This document shows positions 35,747 through 43,623 of a stretch of DNA of 57,032 nt, piece after piece. The stretch is taken from NCBI GenBank assembly GCA_028066595.1, contig JALCBJ010000023.1, positions 1 through 57,032 of the forward strand, written 5' to 3'. The first letter of the stretch is position 1. Each line of letters opens with the position of its first letter. The DNA is from Thermoanaerobaculia bacterium (lineage in GTDB: Bacteria > Acidobacteriota > Thermoanaerobaculia > Multivoradales > J023). The notes under the pieces were generated by a model, which did not search any database, was not told the origin of the DNA, and was given only the letters and a program-made list of their open reading frames with translations. Position numbers and translations under genes: made by a program.

Positions 35747-36904
35747 ATGTCCGCCCCCCGAGACGAGCCCTCCCGAGACGTCGGTGCACTGTCCAGCGAG
35801 ACTCTGAGCCGCCGTAAGCTCCTTCGCACCGGCCTGGCCGCGGGTGCTGCCGCGAGCGTCGCGGCGTGTGGCGGCGAAGAGTCCGGTAGCCCGGCGGTTC
35901 ACACGGCCCGCAACGTGACTTGGAGGTTGGCTTCCAGCTTTCCCCGAAACCTCGACACGATTTTCGGTGCAGCTGATGTTCTTGGACAGCGCCTCGAGGC
36001 CATGACCGAGGGTCGTTTCCGCCTACGAGTCCACCCGGCCGGCGAGATTGTGCAGGGTCTTGAGGTCATGGACGCAGTGCAGAAGGGATCGATCCAGGTC
36101 GGTCACACCGCCAGCTACTACTTCGTTGGCAAGAATCCCGCGTTGGCGTTCGATTGTTGTGTCCCCTTCGGTTTGACCTCGAGGCAGCAAACCGCCTGGC
36201 TGACCCAGGGCGGAGGCTTGGAGCTCATTCAGGAGTTGTTCACCGATTTCGGCATCATCAGCTTCCCTGCCGGCAATACGGGCACGCAAATGGGCGGTTG
36301 GTTCAAACGCGAGATCGGAGGTCCGTCGGATCTTCAGGGTCTCAAGATGCGGATTCCGGGACTCGGAGGCGAGGTCATGGACCGGCTCGGCGCCAGTGTA
36401 CAGGTATTGGCAGGTGCAGACATTTACCCCGCCTTGGAGCGTGGTGCCATCGATGCCACGGAATGGGTGGGTCCGTACGACGACCTGAAGCTCGGGTTCC
36501 ACAAGGTAGCGAGTTACTACTACTACCCAGGCTGGTGGGAGCCAGGTCCTTCTCTGTCCTATCAGGTCAACCTCGATGCCTGGAACCAGCTGTCGAAATC
36601 AGATCAAGAGATCTTCCGGGTCGCCGCTGCCGAGTCGGCGACCTATATGCAAGCGCGATATGACCACTTGAATCCACCTGCGCTCCGGCAGTTGAACGAC
36701 GAAGGCGTCGAGTTTCGTCGCTTCTCCAATGACTTGCTTCAGGCCGCCGCCGCTGCCTCCCGCGACATGCTCGAAGAACAGGCGGCCGCCGACGCAACGT
36801 ACCGTAAGGTCTACGAAGCCTGGACTTCGGCTCGACGAGACCTCTACCGATGGTTCGGCACCGCCGAGCAGGCTTACGCTTCCTTTGCCTTCCCTGGTTC
36901 CTGA
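35747..36904 (+). CDS. TRAP transporter substrate-binding protein, TakP-like (2-oxo acids)
   Basis: A 385-residue periplasmic binding protein. A twin-arginine signal (SRRKLL, 21-26) followed by a hydrophobic stretch and a lipobox-like 'SVAAC' (C41) suggests Tat export and possibly lipid anchoring. The mature part closely follows TakP, the 2-oxo-acid binder: 'HPAGEIVQGLEVMDAVQKG', 'PAGNTGTQMGGWFKREI', 'LKMRIPGLGGEVMDRLG', 'GAIDATEWVGPYDDLKLGFH' and 'YYYYPGWWEPG'. The arginine and Trp-Val-Gly motifs that hold the carboxylate are present. The frame opens earlier at 35693; the ATG at 35747 gives a normal leader. It has no permease next to it; dctQM lie 11 kb upstream on the other strand. Confidence 0.9.
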   Translation: MSAPRDEPSRDVGALSSETLSRRKLLRTGLAAGAAASVAACGGEESGSPAVHTARNVTWRLASSFPRNLDTIFGAADVLGQRLEAMTEGRFRLRVHPAGEIVQGLEVMDAVQKGSIQVGHTASYYFVGKNPALAFDCCVPFGLTSRQQTAWLTQGGGLELIQELFTDFGIISFPAGNTGTQMGGWFKREIGGPSDLQGLKMRIPGLGGEVMDRLGASVQVLAGADIYPALERGAIDATEWVGPYDDLKLGFHKVASYYYYPGWWEPGPSLSYQVNLDAWNQLSKSDQEIFRVAAAESATYMQARYDHLNPPALRQLNDEGVEFRRFSNDLLQAAAAASRDMLEEQAAADATYRKVYEAWTSARRDLYRWFGTAEQAYASFAFPGS

Positions 36905-36921
36905 TATCTGATCCTGGTTCT

Positions 36922-36939
36922 GGGCCGTTCCGGCGGCCC
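36922..36939 (+). terminator. possible hairpin terminator after TRAP binding protein
   Basis: A perfect six-base GC stem (GGGCCG / CGGCCC) with a six-base loop (TTCCGG) lies 17 bases after the stop. No T-run follows, so it could be a transcript-stabilising hairpin rather than an intrinsic terminator. Confidence 0.35.
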
Positions 36940-37095
36940 ACAGATTCCCACCTCGCGTCTCCTCCTGTCCTGCTCCCTCGCACCTGGTCACTGAACCCTT
37001 TCGGTTTCTGATCTCGCTCGCTTCCACCGCTTTTCGGCGGCAAGGTGAGCGCATGTTTTCACGGGCTCCAGCCCCCCGATCGACGGAGTATCCAA

Positions 37096-38094
37096 GTGCC
37101 ACTCTCAAAGTCCTCCTCCAAGGTCGGCGTCTACGCCGACGTTGCCAACATGTACCGCACAGGCGGCCAACGCCTGCAGTACGACCGCCTGCGCAAATTC
37201 GCCTGTCGCGACCATGCCGAACCGTTGCGACTCAACGCATATGTCACATTCGATGTAGAGCGCGCAGCCCGAGATCGGGCATACCGCCAGGGAGCCGTCA
37301 GCTTTCACAACAAGCTGCGCGACTATGGCTACAAGGTCATCGTCAAAGAAATCCGTTGGTTCCAGGACCAGGCGGGAAATCGGTTCGGCAAGACCGATGC
37401 GGCGTTGGATCTGGCCGTGGATGTCCTGCTACAGAGCGAAAATCTCGACCGTGTCCTGCTCGCCTCCGGCGACGGTGACCTGGTGAACGTCGTGCGCGCC
37501 TTGCAGAACCGAGGATGCCGCGTCGAGGTCGTCGGACTGGACGACACCGCCTGGCAGCTTCGAGAGGAAGCCGACCTGTTCATCTCCGGCTATCAGATCC
37601 CCGACATGGTCCCGATGCGTCGTACGGGACCGGAGCGGATTTCGTGGGGTGACATCGGTTCGCGGGTTCGCGGTTGGTGCTATTGGTTCGAAGAAGACCG
37701 AGGATTCGGCTACATGCGCTTCTTGAAGCACATCGCGCCAGGCCTTTGGTTCACAGATGCGCGCCATCCCGACTCACCATGGGAAACGGCATTCGTTCGC
37801 GCCGCGAACATGCCACCCCACGTGCGCACCGATCGTCTTCCCACCCGCAACTACGTGTTCGAGTTCGAGCTGACCCGCTCTGAGCGCGGCGACGGTCTCC
37901 AGGCCTTGAACGTCGAGCTGGTGTCGAGCATGGCGGATCGGCCTAGCGCCAGTACCGGACTGGAGGACCAGACTCGGAACCCGCGCCACCGGAACGACGA
38001 GGACTATGACGATTACGACGAGTCCGAGGAATTCGACGACGAGTACGATGTAGAGGAAGACGCCGAGTACGACGACTACGACGAAGAGGCCTGA
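37096..38094 (+). CDS. NYN-domain RNase fused to a cold-shock-like domain, acidic tail
   Basis: A 332-residue protein in three parts. Residues about 8-160 form an NYN (PIN-like) nuclease: 'VGVYADVANMYR', then 'KTDAALDLAVDVLL' and 'LASGDGDLVNVVRAL', which supply the conserved Asp cluster for metal-dependent RNA cleavage. Residues about 190-285 follow the cold-shock pattern: 'VRGWCYWFEEDRGFGYM' (the RNA-binding strand) through 'VFEFELTRSERGDGLQALNV'. The last ~45 residues are almost all Asp, Glu and Tyr. A GTG at 37096 has GGAG 7 bases upstream (37085-37088), preferred over the GTG at 37045. Likely cytoplasmic RNA processing; targets unknown. Confidence 0.85.
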   Translation: MPLSKSSSKVGVYADVANMYRTGGQRLQYDRLRKFACRDHAEPLRLNAYVTFDVERAARDRAYRQGAVSFHNKLRDYGYKVIVKEIRWFQDQAGNRFGKTDAALDLAVDVLLQSENLDRVLLASGDGDLVNVVRALQNRGCRVEVVGLDDTAWQLREEADLFISGYQIPDMVPMRRTGPERISWGDIGSRVRGWCYWFEEDRGFGYMRFLKHIAPGLWFTDARHPDSPWETAFVRAANMPPHVRTDRLPTRNYVFEFELTRSERGDGLQALNVELVSSMADRPSASTGLEDQTRNPRHRNDEDYDDYDESEEFDDEYDVEEDAEYDDYDEEA

Positions 38095-38154
38095 GGCACC
38101 GGACAACGGTCAGGAGATACTGCTCCGGAGGGCCCGGTGGGCTAGCCTTGAGGC

Positions 38155-39312
38155 ATGGAGATGCGAGTGGCTCGAGACGACGCGCTGCATGTCGGTGTCG
38201 TGGCGTACGAGATGGAAGGCCGGCGCTCCGGCGTCGGTCGCTATCTGGAGGGCCTCCTCAGGGGGCTGTCCTCGGAGAATCCGGACGGCTGGCGTTGGAC
38301 GCTCTTCTTCCGGGGAGATCCTTTCCCGTCCGAGCTTTTCTCTGAGGACCCTTCGGCTCCGATCCGGGGCATCTTTGACGGTCGGCCTTCAGCCCGCCCC
38401 ATCGTCTGGGAGCAGCTCCGGCTACCCCGACTCCTGTCCCGGTATCCACTCGACTTCTTGTTCTCCCCTGCCTATAGTTTGCCGCCTTCCGTCGATGTGC
38501 CGTGCATGCTGACGCTGCACGATCTCTCGTTCGAGCACCTTCCCGAGGAGTTCGGTTGGCGCGAGCGTTGGCGACGTAGGCTGCTGGCGCGGCGCGGCGC
38601 GGCGCGCGCCTCGCGAGTCCTGACCGATACTCAAGCCATGGCCGAGGACCTGGAGTCCACCTACCGGGTCGACCCAGACCGAATCGGCGTCGTGCCGCTG
38701 GCTGTAGAAGAGAGCTTCTTCAAGGGCTCGGCGGCCGGTCCGTTTCCCGAAGGTCTGTCGGAGCTGGGGCTCACCCAACCCTACCTCCTTCAGTTGGGGA
38801 GCCTGCTGCCACGCAGACGGGTCGACCTGACCTTGGAGGCATTCGCCGAGTTGGCGAAGGACGAGAAGGATCTCCAATTGGTCCTCGCCGGTGCCGATCG
38901 CCTCCCGGACCGCCACGAGCTTTCACGGCGTATCCAGGCGTCGGGAGTCGGCGACCGCATCAAACACCTGTCCTGGGTACCAGAGCAACTTCTCGTCCCG
39001 CTCTACGCCCACGCCAGCGCCACGATCTATGTCTCGACCTATGAAGGCTACGGTCTGCCACCCCTGGAGTCGCTGGCGGCAGGGACTCCGGCGATCGTGA
39101 GCTCGCGCTTGGCGCTCGACGACCTCTGGCCCGACTACCCACTCCGGGTCGAGCGGACCGCGACGTCCCTTCTAAACGGCCTGTGGCGAGCGCTGCACGA
39201 GGTGCCCGACGGCTTCGTGGCCGAGGCTCGAGGCGTCGTAGGTCAACTCGATTGGCACGTCTCTGCTCGGCGGCTGGTAGAGGAGATCCTCATCGCTCGA
39301 GGCGCACCGTGA
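38155..39312 (+). CDS. glycosyltransferase family 4
   Basis: A 385-residue GT-B glycosyltransferase with retaining family-4 features: N-terminal 'RSGVGRYLEGLLRGL', mid-region 'MLTLHDLSFEHLPEEFG' and 'ASRVLTDTQAMAEDLE', and the C-terminal donor-binding block 'VSTYEGYGLPPLESLAAGTPAIVS' with the E-x7-E pair. These enzymes add sugars from nucleotide donors during polysaccharide or lipid-glycan synthesis. The stop is part of the next gene's GTGA overlap, so the two transferases are made together. The sugar and acceptor are unknown. Confidence 0.9.
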   Translation: MEMRVARDDALHVGVVAYEMEGRRSGVGRYLEGLLRGLSSENPDGWRWTLFFRGDPFPSELFSEDPSAPIRGIFDGRPSARPIVWEQLRLPRLLSRYPLDFLFSPAYSLPPSVDVPCMLTLHDLSFEHLPEEFGWRERWRRRLLARRGAARASRVLTDTQAMAEDLESTYRVDPDRIGVVPLAVEESFFKGSAAGPFPEGLSELGLTQPYLLQLGSLLPRRRVDLTLEAFAELAKDEKDLQLVLAGADRLPDRHELSRRIQASGVGDRIKHLSWVPEQLLVPLYAHASATIYVSTYEGYGLPPLESLAAGTPAIVSSRLALDDLWPDYPLRVERTATSLLNGLWRALHEVPDGFVAEARGVVGQLDWHVSARRLVEEILIARGAP

Positions 39313-40154
39313 TCTCGATTCTGATCGTCAACCACAATGGCGGCGATGTGCTTCCCAGATGCCTGAGGCAACTCGCGACGCAGAAGGAGGACTTTCATGA
39401 CATCGTCCTGGCCGAAAACGCCTCGACCGACGATTCCGTCGGGCAGGCCGAGCGTCTTGCCGACGAGCTGGAGCTGAGTCCGTTCACGGTCCTGCGGCTG
39501 GGTGGCAACCTGGGCTTTGGTACCGCCAACAATCGGGCCATGGAAGCGGCCCGTGGGGATCATCTCTTGCTCCTCAACTCCGACGCCTGGCCTCAGTCGG
39601 ACTGCCTACGGTATCTGGCAGCTGCACTCGACGACGACCCGCGATTGGCGCTGGCGGCACCACGCCTCGTCTACGACGACGGTACCCCCCAATTCCATTG
39701 GGCGCCGACCACTAGCGTCTTCGGCGAAGCACTGCAGAAGCTGAGAAACCGCTTCGAATCACGGTCTTGGGTCCACGCTCTGCGCTTTCCCGGGAAAGGC
39801 TGGTACTCCGCAGCCTGCATTCTGCTCCGGCGCCATGCATTCGAGAGTATCGGCGGCTTCGATGAGGAGTTCTTTCTCTACTTCGAAGACGTCGATCTTT
39901 CGTTGCGGCTTCGCCAGGCGGGATGGGACCTCCGAACCGTCCCGAATGCACGAAGCGTTCACTTGAAAGGCGGCTCGCAGGGAGACGTTACCGACCCTTC
40001 GGGCAGTCTCGAATACCGCCGCGGCCAGCTGAGGTACTACGAGAAACATCGGCCGTCCTGGGAGATCCAATATCTCCGTCGGAGGCTTCGGAGCAAGTTC
40101 CAGCGCATCGATGACCCCGACCGCCGCTCCGAGTTCCTGGCGTTGCTCCGCTGA
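39309..40154 (+). CDS. glycosyltransferase family 2 (rhamnosyltransferase-like)
   Basis: A 281-residue inverting GT-A transferase. It opens with 'ISILIVNHNGGDVLPRCLRQL', has 'NLGFGTANNRAM' and the metal/donor motif 'LLLNSDAWP', and later 'GGFDEEFFLYFEDVDLSLRL', the acceptor-site signature of the WbbL/rhamnosyltransferase-like group. The GTG start overlaps the family-4 gene's stop by 4 bases; the longer frame from 39183 lies inside that gene and is not credible. The pair probably acts on one surface glycan. Confidence 0.9.
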   Translation: MISILIVNHNGGDVLPRCLRQLATQKEDFHDIVLAENASTDDSVGQAERLADELELSPFTVLRLGGNLGFGTANNRAMEAARGDHLLLLNSDAWPQSDCLRYLAAALDDDPRLALAAPRLVYDDGTPQFHWAPTTSVFGEALQKLRNRFESRSWVHALRFPGKGWYSAACILLRRHAFESIGGFDEEFFLYFEDVDLSLRLRQAGWDLRTVPNARSVHLKGGSQGDVTDPSGSLEYRRGQLRYYEKHRPSWEIQYLRRRLRSKFQRIDDPDRRSEFLALLR

Positions 40155-40168
40155 ACTGTTCCAGGCGC

Positions 40169-40669
40169 TTACGGCTCTGGCGCGCCGGACGATGGCTTGG
40201 CGCTGCTGGAGACACTGACCAGTTTCCAGGTGCCTGTTCGTCGAGACCAGAGCTGCGTACCAGCGCCCTCCGCGTCGACCACCTGCCCGGACTTCAGGAT
40301 CACTTGGGCCCGGTACTCATTGACGAGTACCGCAGTCTGGGCGTCGATCACGGTGATCTTGACCCGATGAAAATCTAGAGAGCGGTAGGCCTGAACGAAG
40401 TCTGCTTGCTGCCTATAGTCCCGGGCAAATGCCTCGAACGAGTGAGTGACCGTGCCATCGGCATTCAGCGCGGTGAAAACTGCCTGGTCGAAGTGTTGGA
40501 AGTAGCGGTCATGATCCAGAGCTCGGGCTGCCTGGGCCAGACCGTGAAAAGCATGCTGGACGGCCTCTGTCACCGATCGGCCTGCGTTCGAGTCCAACGG
40601 CTTTTCTTCGGATGCCCACAGGTTCGGGGCCAGAGAGAGACAACACAAAATCCAGAGTCTTGTTCGCAA
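40169..40669 (-). CDS. exported SnoaL/NTF2-like protein
   Basis: A 166-residue protein with a signal peptide (about 1-19, ending LWA). The mature part has the NTF2-like layout: helices with 'LDHDRYFQHFDQAVFTALNADG', 'SFEAFARDYRQ', then strands 'VDAQTAVLVNEYRAQVIL' and 'GTWKLVSV'. The usual role is ligand binding or an orphan 'DUF4440-like' domain; no catalytic residues can be assigned. It converges on the family-2 transferase (14 bases) and is divergent from obgE, with a 169-base promoter region between. Confidence 0.75.
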   Translation of the reverse strand: MRTRLWILCCLSLAPNLWASEEKPLDSNAGRSVTEAVQHAFHGLAQAARALDHDRYFQHFDQAVFTALNADGTVTHSFEAFARDYRQQADFVQAYRSLDFHRVKITVIDAQTAVLVNEYRAQVILKSGQVVDAEGAGTQLWSRRTGTWKLVSVSSSAKPSSGAPEP

Positions 40670-40838
40670 GGTTCGGTTCTCTTGGTTCGTGGTTCGGGAT
40701 TGAGCATCCGACTGCCATGGCTTGCGGCTCGGGCTGCAAGCGCAGGGACTATCGTCAGTTCGACTCGTGATGTCAGCCTCCGATTCCCTGTCGCTCCGAG
40801 GCCTCTAGCAGCCCGTGGTCCTGTACTCTTCCACCCGT

Positions 40839-41918
40839 ATGGCATTCATCGACGAAGCGACTTTCGATGCCGTCGGCGGCGACGGTGGCCACGGCTGCGT
40901 GGCGTTCCGACGAGAGAAGTATGTCTCAAAGGGCGGCCCCAACGGTGGCGACGGCGGGCACGGTGGGTCGGTAATGCTCGTGGGCAGCTCGGCCATGAAT
41001 ACGCTCTACCAGTTTCGTCATCGGCCGCGGATGGCGGCGGAGCGCGGGCGCCACGGACTGGGCTCCAACAAGACCGGACGGAGCGGGAAAGACATGGAGG
41101 TCGAAGTACCTCTCGGCACCGTCATCTACGACGATACCTCGGGTGAGCTGATAGGCGAGGTGCTCGACGAAGGTCAGGAGATGGTGGTTGCCGAAGGTGG
41201 CCGAGGAGGTCGCGGCAACGCTCGGTTCGCAACACCGACCAGGCGAGCGCCTCGCTTCGCCGAGGAGGGTCGCGCCGGCGTCGAACGAACCCTTCGGCTC
41301 GAGCTGAAGCTACTGGCCGATGTCGGTCTCGTGGGCTTCCCGAACGCCGGTAAATCGACGCTCATCAGTACGGTGTCCGCGGCGCGGCCGAAGATTGCCG
41401 ACTACCCGTTCACCACGCTCGTGCCGAACCTCGGAGTCGTAGCCGGCGGTGTCCTACAGGAGCCCTTCGTGATCGCCGATCTACCGGGCCTGATCGAGGG
41501 CGCGGCCGACGGCCAGGGTCTGGGCCACCAATTCCTCCGCCACGTCGAACGCTGCCGTGTGCTGGTGCACCTCGTAGACCTTTCGGGAGGCGATGCCGCC
41601 TACGCCGCCCCTGCCGACGACGGTGGAGTGACGATCGAGGTCGGCGACGCGGCCGAGGAGCTGGGCGCAATCGAGAAGGAGCTGAAGGAGTTCGATCCGT
41701 CTCTCTTGGAACGCGACCGCATCGTGGTTGGATCGAAGTCCGATGCTGGCCTGGATTGGCGCCGCGAGTCGCTCCGCGACGCGGCGGCGAAGCGAGGACT
41801 CGACTATGTGGAGGTCTCTTCGGCCACTCGTAAGGGTCTCGACGAGTTGATCCTGGCACTACGACAGCGACTGGACGAGCCGGAGACTGGGGAGACGGTC
41901 CGGGTGGGGAGGGAATGA
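40839..41918 (+). CDS. obgE: GTPase Obg (ObgE/CgtA)
   Basis: A 359-residue ribosome-associated GTPase needed for large-subunit assembly. The N-terminal Obg domain (1-158) has its glycine-rich turns ('GGDGGHGCVAFRREK', 'GGPNGGDGGHGG', 'GGRGGRGNARF'). The G domain has G1 GFPNAGKS, a switch region with 'PFTTLVPNLG', G3 DLPGLIEGA, and G4 as SKSD rather than the usual NKxD. The ATG at 40839 is chosen because the protein then begins with 'MAFIDEA', as Obg proteins do. It overlaps nadD by 4 bases (ATGA). The usual upstream rplU-rpmA genes are absent. Confidence 0.95.
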   Translation: MAFIDEATFDAVGGDGGHGCVAFRREKYVSKGGPNGGDGGHGGSVMLVGSSAMNTLYQFRHRPRMAAERGRHGLGSNKTGRSGKDMEVEVPLGTVIYDDTSGELIGEVLDEGQEMVVAEGGRGGRGNARFATPTRRAPRFAEEGRAGVERTLRLELKLLADVGLVGFPNAGKSTLISTVSAARPKIADYPFTTLVPNLGVVAGGVLQEPFVIADLPGLIEGAADGQGLGHQFLRHVERCRVLVHLVDLSGGDAAYAAPADDGGVTIEVGDAAEELGAIEKELKEFDPSLLERDRIVVGSKSDAGLDWRRESLRDAAAKRGLDYVEVSSATRKGLDELILALRQRLDEPETGETVRVGRE

Positions 41919-42553
41919 GACTCGGCATCTTCGGCGGAACCTTCGATCCGATCCATCGCGGACACGTGGATTCGGTTCGAGCGGTCCGACGAGCCCTAGA
42001 GCTGGACCGGGTTCTGATCTTGCCGACTGCCAATCCACCTCACAAGCTCGGACCACGTAGCGCTTCAGCGCTTCAGCGCTTCGCGATGGCGGAGCTGGCC
42101 CTGCTCGACGAGCCCGAGCTGACGGTGTCCTCCCTGGAGATGGCCGGGTCGGAGACGTCGTACACGGTCGACACACTGCACGAGCTGCGTGGAGACCATC
42201 CCGACGATCAGCTCTTTCTCATCGTCGGAGCCGACTCCTTCGTTCAACTGTCCACCTGGCGTCGGTGGACTCGCATCTTGGAACAAGTCGAGCTGGCGGT
42301 CATGGTCCGACCCGGCTGGTCGCTCCGCGAGCACGAGCGGTCCCTGCCCGCCGAGCAACGCCGCGCCATCGAGGCAGGTCGCGTGCATCTGGTCGAGAAT
42401 CCACCGATCGACCTCTCCGCCAGCCAGATCCGCGTTAAGCTTCGCGACGGTACGTCGAGTCCCCTGGACGCGATAAACCCTCGTGTCCTGCGCTACATCG
42501 AAAAGTACGGTCTCTATCGCGGCGGTCCCAAACCTATCGATCGAGTTCGATGA
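41915..42553 (+). CDS. nadD: nicotinate-nucleotide adenylyltransferase
   Basis: A 212-residue enzyme that adenylates nicotinate mononucleotide to make the NAD precursor. It shows the nucleotidyltransferase signature 'GGTFDPIHRGHVD' and substrate-side 'PTANPPHK', then 'LSASQIRVKLRDG', corresponding to the C-terminal ISSTxIR-type motif. The length is that of the family. The ATG overlaps obgE's stop. A 3 x 8-base tandem repeat sits inside the gene at 42059-42082. Confidence 0.94.
   Translation: MRLGIFGGTFDPIHRGHVDSVRAVRRALELDRVLILPTANPPHKLGPRSASALQRFAMAELALLDEPELTVSSLEMAGSETSYTVDTLHELRGDHPDDQLFLIVGADSFVQLSTWRRWTRILEQVELAVMVRPGWSLREHERSLPAEQRRAIEAGRVHLVENPPIDLSASQIRVKLRDGTSSPLDAINPRVLRYIEKYGLYRGGPKPIDRVR
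42059..42082 (+). repeat. tandem 8-base repeat, three copies, inside nadD
   Basis: AGCGCTTC is repeated three times without mismatch. The unit is not a multiple of three, so gain or loss of one copy would shift the nadD frame. In the current frame it encodes part of 'SASALQRF'. Confidence 0.85.
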
Positions 42554-42558
42554 CGCGC

Positions 42559-43050
42559 TCAGCCTTTGTCGTGGTCAGGGTTCTCCTGAAAGAACTCCTT
42601 GGCTCGTCGGTTCGTCTCTTCTGGTGACAGATCTTCGAGCCGGCTCGCCAGAGACCACTTATGGCCGAACGGATCGGCGACGATCCCGTATCGGTCTCCC
42701 CAGAACTGATCGGCCAGGGGCAGAAGAACCTCGGCCCCAGCCTGGAGCGCGCGTTGGAACACCGTGTCTACGTCTTCCACGTACAGGTGCAAGGTGACGG
42801 CGGTACCCCCATACTCTCGAGGCGAGAACACGCCATGATCCGGGAACTCGTCGTTCACGAAGAAGCGTGAGTCGCCCAGGAGCATCTCGCTATGGATGAC
42901 CGATTCACCGTCCGGCGCACGATTGCGGAATAGCTCTCGAGCACCGAAAGCCTGTTGGTAGAAATCGACGGCTGCAACCACACCGCGGACCACGAGATGG
43001 GGTGTGATGGAGTGAAAATCCTCTGGTATCGGAGGGACATTGGCAGGCAT
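42559..43050 (-). CDS. VOC/glyoxalase-fold protein (PhnB-like)
   Basis: A 163-residue cytoplasmic protein of the vicinal-oxygen-chelate superfamily: two beta-alpha-beta-beta-beta units ('ITPHLVVRGVVAAVDFYQQAFGA' and 'TAVTLHLYVEDVDTVFQRAL'). It ends with 'DRYGIVADPFGHKWSLA', the signature of PhnB-like/glyoxalase-resistance proteins. The substrate is unknown. It follows the padR gene by 17 bases on the same strand and is likely under PadR control. Confidence 0.87.
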   Translation of the reverse strand: MPANVPPIPEDFHSITPHLVVRGVVAAVDFYQQAFGARELFRNRAPDGESVIHSEMLLGDSRFFVNDEFPDHGVFSPREYGGTAVTLHLYVEDVDTVFQRALQAGAEVLLPLADQFWGDRYGIVADPFGHKWSLASRLEDLSPEETNRRAKEFFQENPDHDKG

Positions 43051-43067
43051 CTCTTCTCCTACTCAGA

Positions 43068-43421
43068 TCACCGGGGGCAGCCCGACTTCGAGCTTCCGAG
43101 CAACCCCCGCTCCTCGGCTCGACGCACGAGGTCTCGGAGGCGATCGACTTCCGCTTCCAGCACCATTCGCCCCTGTGCCGTCAAGCGGTAGCTGCGCCGG
43201 CGCTCGTCGTCGGTGCCATGCTCCGGTGGGTCGACGATCTCCTCGATGAGCCCGTCGACTTCCATTCGCTGGAGCGACCGGTAGAGCGTACCGGGGCCCA
43301 GACGGATTTGACCGGGGGTCGAGGATTCGACCTCACGCATGATCGCGTAGCCGTGCGCAGGCGCCTCGGCCAGCACGAATCCGATCTGCAGCATTGCTGG
43401 GGTCAGCGGGCGTTGTGCCAT
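43068..43421 (-). CDS. PadR-family transcriptional regulator
   Basis: A 117-residue winged-helix repressor with the PadR signature: 'LTPAMLQIGFVLAEAPAHGYAIMREVE', then 'LGPGTLYRSLQRMEVDGLIEE' and the wing 'RRRSYRLTAQGR', ending in a C-terminal dimerisation helix. PadR proteins respond to small aromatic or drug-like ligands. It heads a two-gene unit with the VOC protein. A double palindrome 33 bases upstream of its start is the probable operator. Confidence 0.9.
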   Translation of the reverse strand: MAQRPLTPAMLQIGFVLAEAPAHGYAIMREVESSTPGQIRLGPGTLYRSLQRMEVDGLIEEIVDPPEHGTDDERRRSYRLTAQGRMVLEAEVDRLRDLVRRAEERGLLGSSKSGCPR

Positions 43422-43453
43422 GGAAGACGGCCCCCGTCGATTCTTGATTTCAT

Positions 43454-43485
43454 ATATCTACAATGGATATATCTACTGTGGATAT
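43454..43485. promoter_or_regulatory. tandem palindromic PadR-type operator
   Basis: Two 17-base imperfect palindromes, 43454-43470 and 43469-43485, each with half-sites ATATCTA and TGGATAT and differing only in the three-base centre (CAA, CTG). They overlap by two bases, giving a 15-base period. They lie between padR (start 43421) and rsfS, in an AT-rich stretch unlike the surrounding GC-rich DNA. This is a good candidate for autoregulation by PadR. Confidence 0.65.
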
Positions 43486-43613
43486 AGTGAAATCTGACGT
43501 TCGATCTGTCAAGCTCCTTCACAGCAGATCTAGAACTCATCTCGAGCGTTCGGGTGCTAAGGTACGCCGAGGGATACGGGCCATTCGCGCCTTCCCTTCC
43601 CACCTGGTTTCTC

Positions 43614-43617
43614 GGAG
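43614..43617 (+). promoter_or_regulatory. Shine-Dalgarno GGAG supporting a non-AUG start for rsfS
   Basis: GGAG (within CGGAGAGCTCG) lies 6 bases before the ATC at 43624 and 9 before the ATC at 43627, in the only reading frame that encodes RsfS. No ATG, GTG or TTG lies in this frame between the upstream stop (43558-43560) and the conserved domain. Confidence 0.5.
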
Positions 43618-43623
43618 AGCTCG

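Noticed and set aside
42059..42082. Phase-variation switch in nadD
   Set aside because: Three copies are too few for frequent slippage, and nadD is normally essential, so an off state would be lethal.
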